Assembly (NCBI GenBank): GCA_035263105.1 | Contig: DATFRO010000093.1 | Coordinates: 1 to 64,000, forward strand | Source of the DNA: DATBVX01 sp035263105 | GTDB taxonomy: Bacteria; Pseudomonadota; Gammaproteobacteria; Steroidobacterales; Steroidobacteraceae | Length of the DNA stretch: 64,000 bases | Direction of reading: 5' to 3' | Shown: positions 32,615 through 41,613 of the stretch, piece by piece | Layout of the letters: each line of letters opens with the position of its first letter | Numbering within the stretch: position 1 is the stretch's first letter | Notes under the pieces: model-generated | Told to the model about the DNA's origin: nothing | Database searches by the model: none | What the model saw: only the letters and a program-made list of their open reading frames with translations | Position numbers and translations under genes: made by a program

Positions 32615-34296
32615 TGGAAACCTTCGTCCAGGGCGCTCCGCAGCTGGGTAACCAGTTCCTCGACGACAGGCTTCTGCGCTCGCTGCTGGCACGCCGCCTT
32701 CCGGCGCAGGTGCTGGCCGCGATCGAGCCGGAGCTCGGGCGCGTCGGCGCCCTTGCAGGCGATGAGCTCTACGAGCTGCAGCTGGCCGATCGACTCAACG
32801 AGCCGCGCCTCACGCACTGGGATCCCTGGGGAACACGCATTGATCGCATTGAGCTCACGCCGCTGTGGCGGCGCGCTGAAGCGCTCGCGGTGGAGCTCGG
32901 CCTTACGGCGCTGCCGTACGAGCAGCGATACGGACCTCACTCGCGCACGCACCAGTTCGCGCTGGTGTACCTGTTCCATCCTTCGACCGACATGTACACG
33001 TGTCCGCTCGCGATGACGGACGGCGCGGCGCGCACGCTGATCGAATCCGGGAATGCGGCGCTGATCGAGCGCGCGGTACCGCGCCTGACGAGCCGCGATC
33101 CGCAACGGTTCTGGACCAGCGGTCAATGGATGACGGAGGCGACTGGCGGATCGGATGTTGGCGCGTCACTCACGACAGCCGGCGCGGACAAGGACGGTGG
33201 CTGGCGCCTGTACGGCAAGAAATGGTTCACCTCGGCCGCCACCTCGCAGATGGCGCTGACACTCGCGCGTCCGGATGGGAATACGCCCGGCGGCAGCGGA
33301 CTCGCGCTCTTCTACGTCGAGACCCGAGACGCCGCGGGCCGGCTGCAGGGGATCCGGATTGAGCGGCTGAAGGACAAGCTCGGCACACGCAAGGTCCCGA
33401 CCGCGGAGTTGACGCTCGATGCGACGCCGGCGCTCGCGGTGGCGGGCACCACGCACGGCACGCGCCACATCGCGCCGATGCTCAGGATCACGCGCGTGTG
33501 GAACAGCGTCTGTGCCTGCGCGTTCATGCGTCGTGGGCTCGCGCTGGCGATCGACTACGCGCGCCGGCGCGAGGCGTTCGGTGCGCCGCTCATCGCTCAG
33601 CCGCTGCACGCCGACACGCTCGCCGGGCTGCAGGCGGAATTTGCCGGGGCGCTGCTCCTGACCTTCGAGCTTGTGGAGTTGCTTGGCGCGGATGAAGCGC
33701 GTGAGCTGCCCGACGAGGGCCGCCAACTTCTGAGGTTGCTCCTCCCGATCACCAAGCTGGTCACGGGCAAGCAGGTGGTCGCCTGCGTCAGCGAGGTGCT
33801 GGAATGCTTTGGGGGCGCCGGCTACGTCGAGGACACCGGACTCCCGGTGCTGTTGCGCGACAGCCAGGTGCTGCCGATCTGGGAAGGCACGACGAATGTA
33901 CTGTCGCTGGATGCGCTGCTGCGCACCGAGCTCCAGGAGGGGCTGCGCGCGCTCGCCGCGCGGGTCGAGAAGGCGCTTGCGAGTGCGCGCGATCCGCGGC
34001 TCGAGGACCCTGCGGCGGTGGCAAGGCACCTGCTGGAGCGAGCTGTGCGCTGGGCCTCGCTCGCTCGCCAACGCGATGCGGCACAGGCCGATGCGCGGCG
34101 CTTCGCCCTGGTTGCGGGACGTGCGCTCGAGCTCGCGCTGCTCATCGAGCAGGCGCAGTGGTCATTGGAGCAGGAGAGAAATGACAGCGGAATTGCCCTG
34201 GCACGGCGCTTCGCTGCAGTGCCGCTGCCAGCGATCGATTCGGCGCCGCCCGCGGACTCGCGCGCGGCGCTCGCCGGGCTCACGCCCGGTCAGTAA
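32614..34296 (+). CDS. AidB-like acyl-CoA dehydrogenase
   Basis: The 560-residue product belongs to the AidB branch of acyl-CoA dehydrogenases. It has the extra N-terminal region (ELYELQLADRLNEPRLTHWDPWG), FAD-binding MTEATGGSDVGAS and KKWFTSAATSQ, and LPIWEGTTNVLSLDALLR near the active-site helix. AidB is linked to the adaptive response to alkylation and binds DNA through its C-terminal domain; whether this one does is unknown. A catalytic-type acyl-CoA dehydrogenase is the alternative. The ATG overlaps the cfa stop by one base (TGATG), so it ends the five-gene cluster. Confidence 0.87.
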   Translation: METFVQGAPQLGNQFLDDRLLRSLLARRLPAQVLAAIEPELGRVGALAGDELYELQLADRLNEPRLTHWDPWGTRIDRIELTPLWRRAEALAVELGLTALPYEQRYGPHSRTHQFALVYLFHPSTDMYTCPLAMTDGAARTLIESGNAALIERAVPRLTSRDPQRFWTSGQWMTEATGGSDVGASLTTAGADKDGGWRLYGKKWFTSAATSQMALTLARPDGNTPGGSGLALFYVETRDAAGRLQGIRIERLKDKLGTRKVPTAELTLDATPALAVAGTTHGTRHIAPMLRITRVWNSVCACAFMRRGLALAIDYARRREAFGAPLIAQPLHADTLAGLQAEFAGALLLTFELVELLGADEARELPDEGRQLLRLLLPITKLVTGKQVVACVSEVLECFGGAGYVEDTGLPVLLRDSQVLPIWEGTTNVLSLDALLRTELQEGLRALAARVEKALASARDPRLEDPAAVARHLLERAVRWASLARQRDAAQADARRFALVAGRALELALLIEQAQWSLEQERNDSGIALARRFAAVPLPAIDSAPPADSRAALAGLTPGQ

Positions 34297-34508
34297 ATCC
34301 GGAACAGGTGAGCTTCCGAGTGATTGTCCTGGAAGTCCGGGAGCAAACGGCGCTCGCGGCCACCAAACAATCCGGAACTCGTCAGCAACGCATCCACTTC
34401 GAACGGGGACAGCATCCGCTCAGTTTCACGGAAGCGCGCGCCCGCGGGTGAAGCTGGACGCAGCTTTTCACCTGCCAGATTCTGTAAAGCCAGGTTCGGG
34501 TTGCGCAT
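34290..34508 (-). CDS. small hypothetical protein (72 aa)
   Basis: A 72-residue frame on the opposite strand begins ATG CGC AAC and overlaps the end of the acyl-CoA dehydrogenase gene by seven bases. Its composition is protein-like (RMLSPFEVDALLTSSGLFG, then RRLLPDFQDNHSEAHLFRIY). An upstream TTG (34562) could extend it by 18 residues. I recognise no family and no strong ribosome-binding site. Confidence 0.4.
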   Translation of the reverse strand: MRNPNLALQNLAGEKLRPASPAGARFRETERMLSPFEVDALLTSSGLFGGRERRLLPDFQDNHSEAHLFRIY

Positions 34509-34670
34509 TACAAGTGCCCTGCCATCGGTCACTGCACACGCTAGCGCCGGCACAAGAGACAAGTGTTGTCTCAGGGCAAGTTTCGACCCCGAAATTGTCG
34601 AATTGCGAGCTGTCTCTCATCGCCGACAGGCATCCGCTATGCTGCGCAACAAAAATGGGGGAGGCGGGCG
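34509..34670. other. spacer upstream of the PQQ dehydrogenase
   Basis: With the weakly supported ORF at 34290-34508, this is a stretch of about 370 bases without a confident gene. It is less GC-rich near 34560-34640. No clear -35/-10 pair, terminator or structured RNA was recognised. It should hold the promoter of the dehydrogenase gene. Confidence 0.4.
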
Positions 34671-36635
34671 ATGGCGTCAGGCGGGCGGGTGTCGTGGTTG
34701 TGCGTGCTCACGTGCGCTGTGCTGGTGGCATGCAGCGGCGGCGGCAAGGTCGATCACCCGGCCGGACCGGCCACGGAGTGGACCAGCTTTGGCGGCAGCC
34801 CGGGCGGTGGACGCTACTCGCCGGCGAATGAAATCACCCCGCAGAACGTTCACGCGCTCAAGCTCGCCTGGGTTCATCGTTCGGGCGATTTTCGTGGCCC
34901 GCCCAAGGAGGGCGTCGGCGCGATCAACGGTCCTCTGCAGCAGACCGGTTTCGGCGTCACGCCGATCGTCTCCGGTGACACGCTCTATTACTGCACCCCA
35001 TACAACCGTGTCTTCGCCCTCGATGCGGCCACTGGCCAGGAGCGCTGGAAGTTCGATCCGCACGTCGACATGAGCCAGGAGAACGTGCCGGTGTGCCGCG
35101 GCGTATCGCTGTGGGTGGGCATTGGAGCGCCGGGCAATTGCGCCAAGCGCATCCTCACCGGCACGCTCGATGCGCGCCTGATCGCGTTGGACGCCGAGAG
35201 CGGCGCCGTGTGCGCCGATTTCGGGAACGGCGGCACCGTCGATCTCAATGTCGGGCTCACACCGCACGGGTCGAAGGAATACAGCGTGACGAGTCCGCCG
35301 GCGATTCTTGGCGATACCGTGATCGTGGGCGCACTGGTGGCCGACAGTTTCCACAAGGGCGCGCCCGCGGGTGTCGTGCGTGCGTTCGATGTACGCACGG
35401 GCGCGCTCAAGTGGGCGTGGAACGCAGTGCCGCCCGGTAAACCCGACAAGAATCCTGACGGCACGTATCGCGCGGGCACGCCCAACGTCTGGTCGATCAT
35501 CTCGGTCGATCCCGAACGCAACCTGGTCTTCCTGCCGACGGGTAACGCCGGCAACGACTACTTCGGCGGCGATCGTGAAGGCCTCGACTACTACTCCACT
35601 TCAGTGGTCGCGCTCGACGGCACCAGCGGCAAGGTCATCTGGCACTTCCAGGCCGTGCACCACGACGTCTGGGACTACGACGTCCCGGCGCAACCCACGC
35701 TGATCGATCTCGAGGTCGGCGGCAGGACGGTTCCCGCGCTCGTCGAAGTGACCAAGATGGGTTACACGTTCGTGCTCAATCGCGAGACCGGCGAGCCGCT
35801 CTTTCCCGTCGAGGAGAAGCCGGCGCCGCAGGATGGCGCCGTGCCGGAGGAACACCTCAGCGCGACACAGCCGATGCCGTCGTTGCCGGCGCCGACGGGC
35901 AAGACGCGATTGACGCCCGAGGACGCGTGGGGTTTCACGTTCTGGGACCGGGCCGCGTGCCGCGACACGATCGCAGCGTTGCACAATGGCGAGATCTATC
36001 AACCGCCCTCGCTCGAAGGCTCGGTCATCTTCCCCTCGACGTTCGGCGGCAACGACTGGGGATCGCCCGCCATCGATCCCGTCAGCAAGCGCATGGTGGT
36101 GACGACGACGCACATCGCGCTCTCGATCAAGCTGGTGCCGCAAGCGCAATGCGCACCGCTCAACCCCGACCTGCCGCAGACCGGTTCTGCCTATTGCGCC
36201 GTGGTCGTTCCGGTACTCTCGCCGTGGGGTGCGCCGTGCACGCGTCCACCGTGGGCGACACTCGATGCGATCGACCTGGGCAGCGGCAAGATCGCGTGGA
36301 GTCATCCGCTCGGCAGGCTCGGCCCCGCCGCGCATTGGCCGCTGTCGCTGATGCACGGCTCAGCGTTCTCGATCGGCGGTCCGCTCATTACCGCGACCGG
36401 TCTCATCTTCGTCGGCGCAGGCACCGATCCGGCGTTTCGCGCCTACGACCTCAAGACCGGCGAGGCGCTCTGGAAGGCGGTGTTGCCGACGACGGCCAAC
36501 TCGGTGCCGATGAGTTATCGCCTCGGCGAGAACGGTCGGCAGTTCGTGGTGGTGGCGGCTGGGGGACACTTCGCGTTGAGCGGCATGGTGCCGGCAGGCG
36601 ACTACCTGATGGCGTTCGCACTGCCCGAGCCATGA
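34671..36635 (+). CDS. PQQ-dependent dehydrogenase lipoprotein (glucose-dehydrogenase-like)
   Basis: The 654-residue product is an eight-bladed quinoprotein of the membrane glucose/quinate dehydrogenase type, with LAWVHRSGDF near the start, SPPAILGDTVIVGALV, and late TFGGNDWGSPAIDP. The multi-helix N-terminal membrane anchor of Gcd is missing; instead a lipoprotein signal ends LVAC. It should act in the periplasm and pass electrons to the quinone pool or a cytochrome. The substrate is not determined, and no pqq biosynthesis gene is in the window. The ATG has a GGGGGAGG site. Confidence 0.9.
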   Translation: MASGGRVSWLCVLTCAVLVACSGGGKVDHPAGPATEWTSFGGSPGGGRYSPANEITPQNVHALKLAWVHRSGDFRGPPKEGVGAINGPLQQTGFGVTPIVSGDTLYYCTPYNRVFALDAATGQERWKFDPHVDMSQENVPVCRGVSLWVGIGAPGNCAKRILTGTLDARLIALDAESGAVCADFGNGGTVDLNVGLTPHGSKEYSVTSPPAILGDTVIVGALVADSFHKGAPAGVVRAFDVRTGALKWAWNAVPPGKPDKNPDGTYRAGTPNVWSIISVDPERNLVFLPTGNAGNDYFGGDREGLDYYSTSVVALDGTSGKVIWHFQAVHHDVWDYDVPAQPTLIDLEVGGRTVPALVEVTKMGYTFVLNRETGEPLFPVEEKPAPQDGAVPEEHLSATQPMPSLPAPTGKTRLTPEDAWGFTFWDRAACRDTIAALHNGEIYQPPSLEGSVIFPSTFGGNDWGSPAIDPVSKRMVVTTTHIALSIKLVPQAQCAPLNPDLPQTGSAYCAVVVPVLSPWGAPCTRPPWATLDAIDLGSGKIAWSHPLGRLGPAAHWPLSLMHGSAFSIGGPLITATGLIFVGAGTDPAFRAYDLKTGEALWKAVLPTTANSVPMSYRLGENGRQFVVVAAGGHFALSGMVPAGDYLMAFALPEP

Positions 36636-36971
36636 TCAGCGCGCCAGCCGGTCGATCTTGGCCGCACAGATGAAATCGTTCTCCGAGAGTCCCTTGATGG
36701 CGTGCGTCGTGAAGCGCACGAAGCAGTAGTTGTAGCTGACCTCGAGATCCGGGTGATGGTCCTCGATGTTGGCGATGTGCGCGAGCGCGTTCACGAAGCT
36801 CATGGTGCGGAAGAAATCCTTGAAGCGGAATTCGCGCCGGATCTGGTGCGCGTCATCGGAGAGCACCCAGCCCGCATCGAGCTTGGCTAGGTACTTGCGC
36901 GCCTCGGCCACGGTGAGCGGGGGAACGCCGCCTTCGCACGGCACGCATTTTCGATCGACGAGCTCGCTCAT
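36636..36971 (-). CDS. phhB: pterin-4a-carbinolamine dehydratase
   Basis: The 111-residue product dehydrates 4a-hydroxytetrahydropterin formed by aromatic amino-acid hydroxylases. The active-site segment EDHHPDLEVSYNYCFVRF and the later THAIKGLSENDF are diagnostic. No phenylalanine hydroxylase gene is in the window. Its start overlaps the ispG stop by four bases, and its own stop abuts the convergent dehydrogenase gene with no gap. Confidence 0.95.
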   Translation of the reverse strand: MSELVDRKCVPCEGGVPPLTVAEARKYLAKLDAGWVLSDDAHQIRREFRFKDFFRTMSFVNALAHIANIEDHHPDLEVSYNYCFVRFTTHAIKGLSENDFICAAKIDRLAR

Positions 36972-38194
36972 GACACGGGTCCTTGTGGGTACTTGCGCTC
37001 GACGTACTCCTCGACGAGCTGCTGGAATTCCTCGGCGATGCGCTCGCCCTTGAGCGTCACGGTCTTCTCGCCGTCGACATACACCGGCGCCACCGGGCGC
37101 TCGCCGGTGCCCGGGAGGCTGATGCCGATGTTGGCATGCTTGCTCTCGCCCGGGCCGTTCACGACGCAGCCCATCACGGCCACCGTCATCTCTTCGACGC
37201 CCAGGTGACGCTTGCGCCACTCGGGCATGCGATGCCGGATGTGACTCTGGATCTTCTGCGCAAGTTCCTGGAAGTACGTGCTCGTCGTGCGTCCACAGCC
37301 GGGACAGGCGATGACCATCGGCATGAAGGAGCGCAGGCCCATGGTCTGCAGGATTTCCTGCGCGACGATGACTTCGGTGGTGCGATCGCCGCCGGGTTCC
37401 GGTGTCAGTGACACGCGGATCGTGTCGCCGATCCCCTCCTGCAGCAGCACGCCCATCGCCGCGGTCGATGCGACGATGCCCTTCGAGCCCATGCCGGCCT
37501 CCGTGAGGCCGAGGTGCAGCGGGTAAGCGCAGCGCGCGGCGAGGTTGCGATACACCGCGATCAGGTCCTGCACGCCGCTCACTTTCGCGCTGATGATGAT
37601 GCGATCGTGCGCGAGCCCGAGTTCCTCCGCGCGCCGTGCGCTCTCGAGACCCGAGAGCACGATCGCTTCACGCGTCACGTCATTCGCATCGAGCGGCTCG
37701 GCGCGCCTGGAGTTCTCGTCCATGAGGCGCGTCAGCAGGTCCTGGTCGAGGCTTCCCCAGTTGACGCCGATGCGCACCGGTTTTTCGTAGCGGCAGGCGA
37801 TCTCGATCATTTCGGCGAACTGCGGATCGCGCTTGCTGCCGCGCCCGACATTGCCGGGATTGATGCGGTACTTGTGCAGCGCCTGGGCGCACGCCGGGTG
37901 TTCCTTGAGAAGTTTGTGCCCGTTGAAGTGAAAGTCGCCGATCAACGGCACGCTGACGCCGGCCTGTTCCAGCCGCTCACGGATCACGGGCACCTGCGCG
38001 GCGGCTTCGGCCGTGTTCACCGTGATGCGCACCAGCTCGGAGCCGGCGCGCGCGAGCGATTTCACCTGTTGAGCGGTCGCCTCAGCGTCGGCAGTGTCCG
38101 TGTTGGTCATCGACTGCACGACGATCGGCGCACCGCCGCCAACCTGAACGCGGCCGATGTGAACAGCGATGGAGCGACGACGATTCACCGACAT
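36968..38194 (-). CDS. ispG: 4-hydroxy-3-methylbut-2-enyl diphosphate synthase IspG
   Basis: IspG (GcpE) is a [4Fe-4S] enzyme of the MEP isoprenoid pathway that converts methylerythritol cyclodiphosphate to HMBPP. The 408-residue protein has GRVQVGGGAPIVVQSMTNTD, the GNVGRGSKRD loop, and cluster ligands in ACPGCGRT and MGCVVNGPGES. I start at MSVNRRRSI; upstream residues in the open frame are not family-like. IspG supplies precursors for the ubiquinone side chain. Confidence 0.97.
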   Translation of the reverse strand: MSVNRRRSIAVHIGRVQVGGGAPIVVQSMTNTDTADAEATAQQVKSLARAGSELVRITVNTAEAAAQVPVIRERLEQAGVSVPLIGDFHFNGHKLLKEHPACAQALHKYRINPGNVGRGSKRDPQFAEMIEIACRYEKPVRIGVNWGSLDQDLLTRLMDENSRRAEPLDANDVTREAIVLSGLESARRAEELGLAHDRIIISAKVSGVQDLIAVYRNLAARCAYPLHLGLTEAGMGSKGIVASTAAMGVLLQEGIGDTIRVSLTPEPGGDRTTEVIVAQEILQTMGLRSFMPMVIACPGCGRTTSTYFQELAQKIQSHIRHRMPEWRKRHLGVEEMTVAVMGCVVNGPGESKHANIGISLPGTGERPVAPVYVDGEKTVTLKGERIAEEFQQLVEEYVERKYPQGPVS

Positions 38195-38205
38195 GCGCGG
38201 GCATT

Positions 38206-38673
38206 CTACCGCGTGGGCGCGGGCAGCCGCGTCGACTGCCATGTGGTCAGTTGCCAGCGGCCATCGCGTTGCACGTAGGCGTCCGCGTAGCGCAGGTCGA
38301 ATGTCGTTGCGGGCGCACCGGCCAGGCTGACGCGCACATTCGCAAGCCCGGTACCGATCGCCACCTCGCCGTACTGGCGGACCTGGAACTCGCGCAGGTC
38401 GATCGCTTCGTAGCGGAACTGCCCGGAGCGCAGCCCGTCGAGGAACTGTGGCTTGGTCTGCACCAGGCCGCTCGAGTGACCGTAGTACAGCTCATCGGCG
38501 AGCAGCGATTCGAGCGCTGCGTAGTCCTGGCTGGTCATTGCGGCGAAGCGTTGCCGCTCCACCTGCTGCACCTGCTTGAGACCGTCCTCGCCGTCCTTGG
38601 TGACGCTGACCTTGCAGGCCGCGAGCACCGGCAGCACGCACAATGCAACGAGGATCCGCTTCCAATTCCGCAT
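38206..38673 (-). CDS. NTF2-like (DUF4440) lipoprotein
   Basis: The 155-residue product has a lipoprotein signal ending LPVLAAC, then a SnoaL/NTF2-type alpha-beta domain: ERQRFAAMTSQDYAALESLLADELYYGHSSG and the final strands TTFDLRYADAYVQRDGRWQLTTWQST. Such domains bind small ligands or act as scaffolds, and the function here is unknown. It lies 11 bases upstream of ispG on the same strand and may be co-transcribed. Confidence 0.85.
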   Translation of the reverse strand: MRNWKRILVALCVLPVLAACKVSVTKDGEDGLKQVQQVERQRFAAMTSQDYAALESLLADELYYGHSSGLVQTKPQFLDGLRSGQFRYEAIDLREFQVRQYGEVAIGTGLANVRVSLAGAPATTFDLRYADAYVQRDGRWQLTTWQSTRLPAPTR

Positions 38674-38700
38674 ATCGTCCTCCCGGAGTGCGGGTTCACT

Positions 38701-40464
38701 TCAACCGGATGCGAGCTTCTTCGCCATCCAGTCATGCACGTTCTTCTCGAGCACATCGAGCGGCACGGCGCCGGTGCTCAAGACGGTATCGTGAAACTCG
38801 CGAATGTCGAAGCGCGCACCGAGCTTCTGCTGAGCCTCATCGCGCAGCGCGCGGATCTTCAACTGGCCGATCTTGTAGGCGAGCGCCTGGCCGGGCCAGG
38901 AAATGTAGCGGTCGATCTCGTTGACGATGTCCGCATCGGTCTTGGCGGCATTGGCCTTGAAGAAGTCGATTGCCTGCTGGCGCGTCCAGTGCTTGGCGTG
39001 AATCCCCGTGTCCACCACGAGCCGGACGGCGCGCCACATGTCGTAGGTGAGCTGGCCGAACTTCGAGTACGGATCGGTGTACAGGCCGAGCTCCTCACCG
39101 AGACTCTCACTGTAGAGCGCCCAGCCCTCGACGTACGCGGTGAAACCGGCGTCACGGCGGAAGAGCGGCAGGTCGCCGAGCTCCTGCTGCAGGGCGAGCT
39201 GCAGGTGATGGCCCGGAACGGCTTCGTGCGAGGTGAGCACTTCCATCTCGTACTTGGGACGCACTTCCGGCCGATAGAGATTCACGTAGTAGTAGCCGGC
39301 GCGGCTTCCGTCGAGCGCCGCAGGCTGATAGTAGGCGGTCGTGGTGTCGGGCGCGCTGGTCATCGGGATCGGCCGCACGCCGTACGGCATGCGCGGAAGC
39401 TTGCCGAAGAGCTTCACCAGCTGCGGATCGATGCGTTTCGCGAGGGCGGCATAACCCTCGAGCAGCTCCTCGGGGGTCTTGTAATAGAACTGCGGGTCGG
39501 TGCGGAGGTACGTGAGGAATTCCTGGAAGGTCCCCTTGAAACCGACCTTGGCGATGATCGCCTCCATCTGCGCGTGGATGCGCGCGACCTCCTTGAGGCC
39601 GATCGCGTGGATCTCATCGGCTGTCAGATTCGTCGTCGTGTGGTGCGCGATGCGATTCTGGTAGTACGCCGCGCCGTCACGCGTATCCCAGATGCCATCG
39701 GTGGCGCGCAGCTTCGGCAGGTACTGCCTGGCGAAGAACTCATCGAGCCGCCGGTAGGCCGGGATCACTACCTCGGTGATGGCGCTACGCGCCTCGCCGG
39801 CGAGTCGCTGCTGATCGGCAGCGCTGATCTGCGCCGGGAACTTGCGCAGCGGCGCATAGAACGGGCTGTCTTGCGGCTGCGCCACCAGCTGCTTGGCGAT
39901 TTGCGCCGGCACGCGGTCCATGATGACCTTCGGTTGCGTGCGCTTCTCCTTGAGACCTTGCTGGAGGAGCGCGATGTGCTGATCGACATACGTGCCCACA
40001 TGGCGCAGCCGCGCGATCCAGTCCTCGTAGTCCTTGACGCTGTCGAACGAGATCAGCTCGGCGGTCTCACTGAGTGCCGGCAGGCTCTCGCGATGCGAGA
40101 ACCGGTAGAGCCACGGCTTGAAACGGTAGCTGTCGACCCGGTCCTGGTACTCGCGCTGGAACAGGTCGTAGTTGAGCTGCTCGACGGACGACAACTCGGC
40201 GCGGGGAATGCGCGCGAGATCCTCGAGCACCTTCTCGTCCAGTCCGTGGTGGCGCTCGATTGCCGCGGCGGACAGATCCGGCAGCCGGTCGTTGTAGCGG
40301 CGATCGCCGTTCGCCGTCGCGGCGAGCGGATTCTCCTCCAGGTCTCGTTGCCAGGCGGAATCGAACAGCGCGTGCAGGTCGTCAACCGGTGCCGCCTCGG
40401 CGATGCGGCTCGCCACCGGCAGCGCCACGAGGCCAACAAGAAGAAGGATCCGGGTCGCTCGCAT
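38701..40464 (-). CDS. DUF885 family metallopeptidase-like protein
   Basis: The 587-residue product has a signal peptide (LLLVGLVALPVASRIAEA) and matches DUF885. The key motif is SHEAVPGHHLQLA, an HExxxGHH metal-binding site on a helical bundle, with conserved NLYRPEVRPKYEM just before it and AYVEGWALYSESLGEELG after it. Relatives are considered secreted or periplasmic peptidases related to carboxypeptidase Taq folds; the substrate is unknown. It precedes the NTF2-like lipoprotein by 27 bases. Confidence 0.9.
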   Translation of the reverse strand: MRATRILLLVGLVALPVASRIAEAAPVDDLHALFDSAWQRDLEENPLAATANGDRRYNDRLPDLSAAAIERHHGLDEKVLEDLARIPRAELSSVEQLNYDLFQREYQDRVDSYRFKPWLYRFSHRESLPALSETAELISFDSVKDYEDWIARLRHVGTYVDQHIALLQQGLKEKRTQPKVIMDRVPAQIAKQLVAQPQDSPFYAPLRKFPAQISAADQQRLAGEARSAITEVVIPAYRRLDEFFARQYLPKLRATDGIWDTRDGAAYYQNRIAHHTTTNLTADEIHAIGLKEVARIHAQMEAIIAKVGFKGTFQEFLTYLRTDPQFYYKTPEELLEGYAALAKRIDPQLVKLFGKLPRMPYGVRPIPMTSAPDTTTAYYQPAALDGSRAGYYYVNLYRPEVRPKYEMEVLTSHEAVPGHHLQLALQQELGDLPLFRRDAGFTAYVEGWALYSESLGEELGLYTDPYSKFGQLTYDMWRAVRLVVDTGIHAKHWTRQQAIDFFKANAAKTDADIVNEIDRYISWPGQALAYKIGQLKIRALRDEAQQKLGARFDIREFHDTVLSTGAVPLDVLEKNVHDWMAKKLASG

Positions 40465-40564
40465 GGTGTCCCCTCAACCGCGCGGGCGCGCGGCCTGATG
40501 CAAAGGGGCGGAAAGATACCCTATGAGCGGCCGTGGACTCCACGGCACGGCCTGACGCGCCGCA

Positions 40565-40906
40565 CTATTTGCGGTCGGTGTCGCGTCCGAGTGCCCGGGA
40601 GACTTCGAAGATGCTGGCGAACACGTGCTCGAGCGAGGCGCGCGGGTACACGCCGGAGGATGCGCTCAGCAAGGCATCGAGCATGCGCCGTTCGCGCTCC
40701 GGATCGTGCACCGGGAGCGAGTGCTCGCGCTTGATCCGCATGACTTCATGCACCAGGCGGCCCCGCTCCTCGAGCAAGGCGAGCAGCTGGCGATTGATCT
40801 GGTCGAGTGATTGGCGCAGCTCCGCCATGCGAGCCGGGACGTCCGCGGGGAGGGGCGGCGCCGCGTTCGGTGCCGACGCGCGGACGCTCTTGCGCGCGGC
40901 GCGCAT
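40565..40906 (-). CDS. AroQ-type chorismate mutase
   Basis: The 113-residue product is a short all-helical AroQ domain that rearranges chorismate to prephenate in phenylalanine and tyrosine synthesis. Visible are helix 1 LRQSLDQINRQLLALLEERG with its catalytic arginine region, RLVHEVMRIKREH, and PVHDPERERRMLDAL. A basic, proline-rich stretch of about 25 residues precedes it. The ATG overlaps the upstream stop by one base (TGATG). Confidence 0.88.
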   Translation of the reverse strand: MRAARKSVRASAPNAAPPLPADVPARMAELRQSLDQINRQLLALLEERGRLVHEVMRIKREHSLPVHDPERERRMLDALLSASSGVYPRASLEHVFASIFEVSRALGRDTDRK

Positions 40907-41613
40907 CAGTCCGCCACCACGACGTGAGTCTTCTTCAGGAGCCACACGATGAGCCACAGTGCGGCGGCGACGCTCAGCACCTCGAGGAGCCGCGAGGCGG
41001 TGTGGAGCTCTTCCGGCAGCCAGCCGTTGTGCGACAGGTTGTAGAGGGTCGCGAGAATCAGCACGCCGATCCAGCCGAAGGGGGTGCCGTACTCTTTCAC
41101 CAGCAGGCGGCGCCAGTGGAATTGCGATTGCGACAGCGTCGTGCCGAGGCCTTTCAGGCGCGGCAGCCAGCGCGGCACATCGCGACAATAGGCTTCGAAC
41201 GCCGGCCCGAACTTCTCGCGCAGGAACTGCTCTTCAGCGGCAACGATTGCCGAGTAGGCGAGCAGCACCAGGGGCAACGCGACCAGCAGGGTGGTGAGCG
41301 AGTTGGAAGCGAGCGACACGCCCAGAGTGATCAGCACATTGCCGATGTACATCGGGTTGCGGCAGTGGGAATAGATCCCTTCCGTGACCAGGTCATCCGC
41401 GTACACGCGACCACCGCGGCCGCCGCGCACGATGTAGCGCAAGCCGATGGTTCCGGCGCGCACCAGCTGGCCGAGCAATGCGCACACCGCTCCCACCCAC
41501 GCGGCGCTCACCGGGTTCTCGAACAGTGCCGGTCCCGGCAGCAGCACCAGCAGGCAGGCGAACGGAAAGATCGCGTTGCGGTAGCGGAACAGGAACTGGC
41601 CGAGTGCGACCAT
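40906..41613 (-). CDS. isoprenylcysteine-carboxyl-methyltransferase-like membrane protein
   Basis: The 235-residue product has about six hydrophobic segments and the ICMT/PEMT-type SAM motif region: EGIYSHCRNPMYIGNVLITLG, then AAEEQFLREKFGPAFEAYCRDVPRWLP. These proteins methylate lipids or small hydrophobic substrates; the bacterial substrate here is unknown. It sits between cmoA and chorismate mutase, overlapping each by a single base, so the three are translationally coupled. Confidence 0.87.
   Translation of the reverse strand: MVALGQFLFRYRNAIFPFACLLVLLPGPALFENPVSAAWVGAVCALLGQLVRAGTIGLRYIVRGGRGGRVYADDLVTEGIYSHCRNPMYIGNVLITLGVSLASNSLTTLLVALPLVLLAYSAIVAAEEQFLREKFGPAFEAYCRDVPRWLPRLKGLGTTLSQSQFHWRRLLVKEYGTPFGWIGVLILATLYNLSHNGWLPEELHTASRLLEVLSVAAALWLIVWLLKKTHVVVAD

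Noticed and set aside
34563..34670. N-terminal extension of the PQQ dehydrogenase
   Set aside because: The ATG at 34671 has a strong Shine-Dalgarno sequence and begins a lipoprotein signal; the extension lacks either.
38251..40734. 827-residue open frame antisense to the DUF885 and NTF2-like genes
   Set aside because: Both sense products have signal peptides and recognisable motifs; the antisense frame has none.
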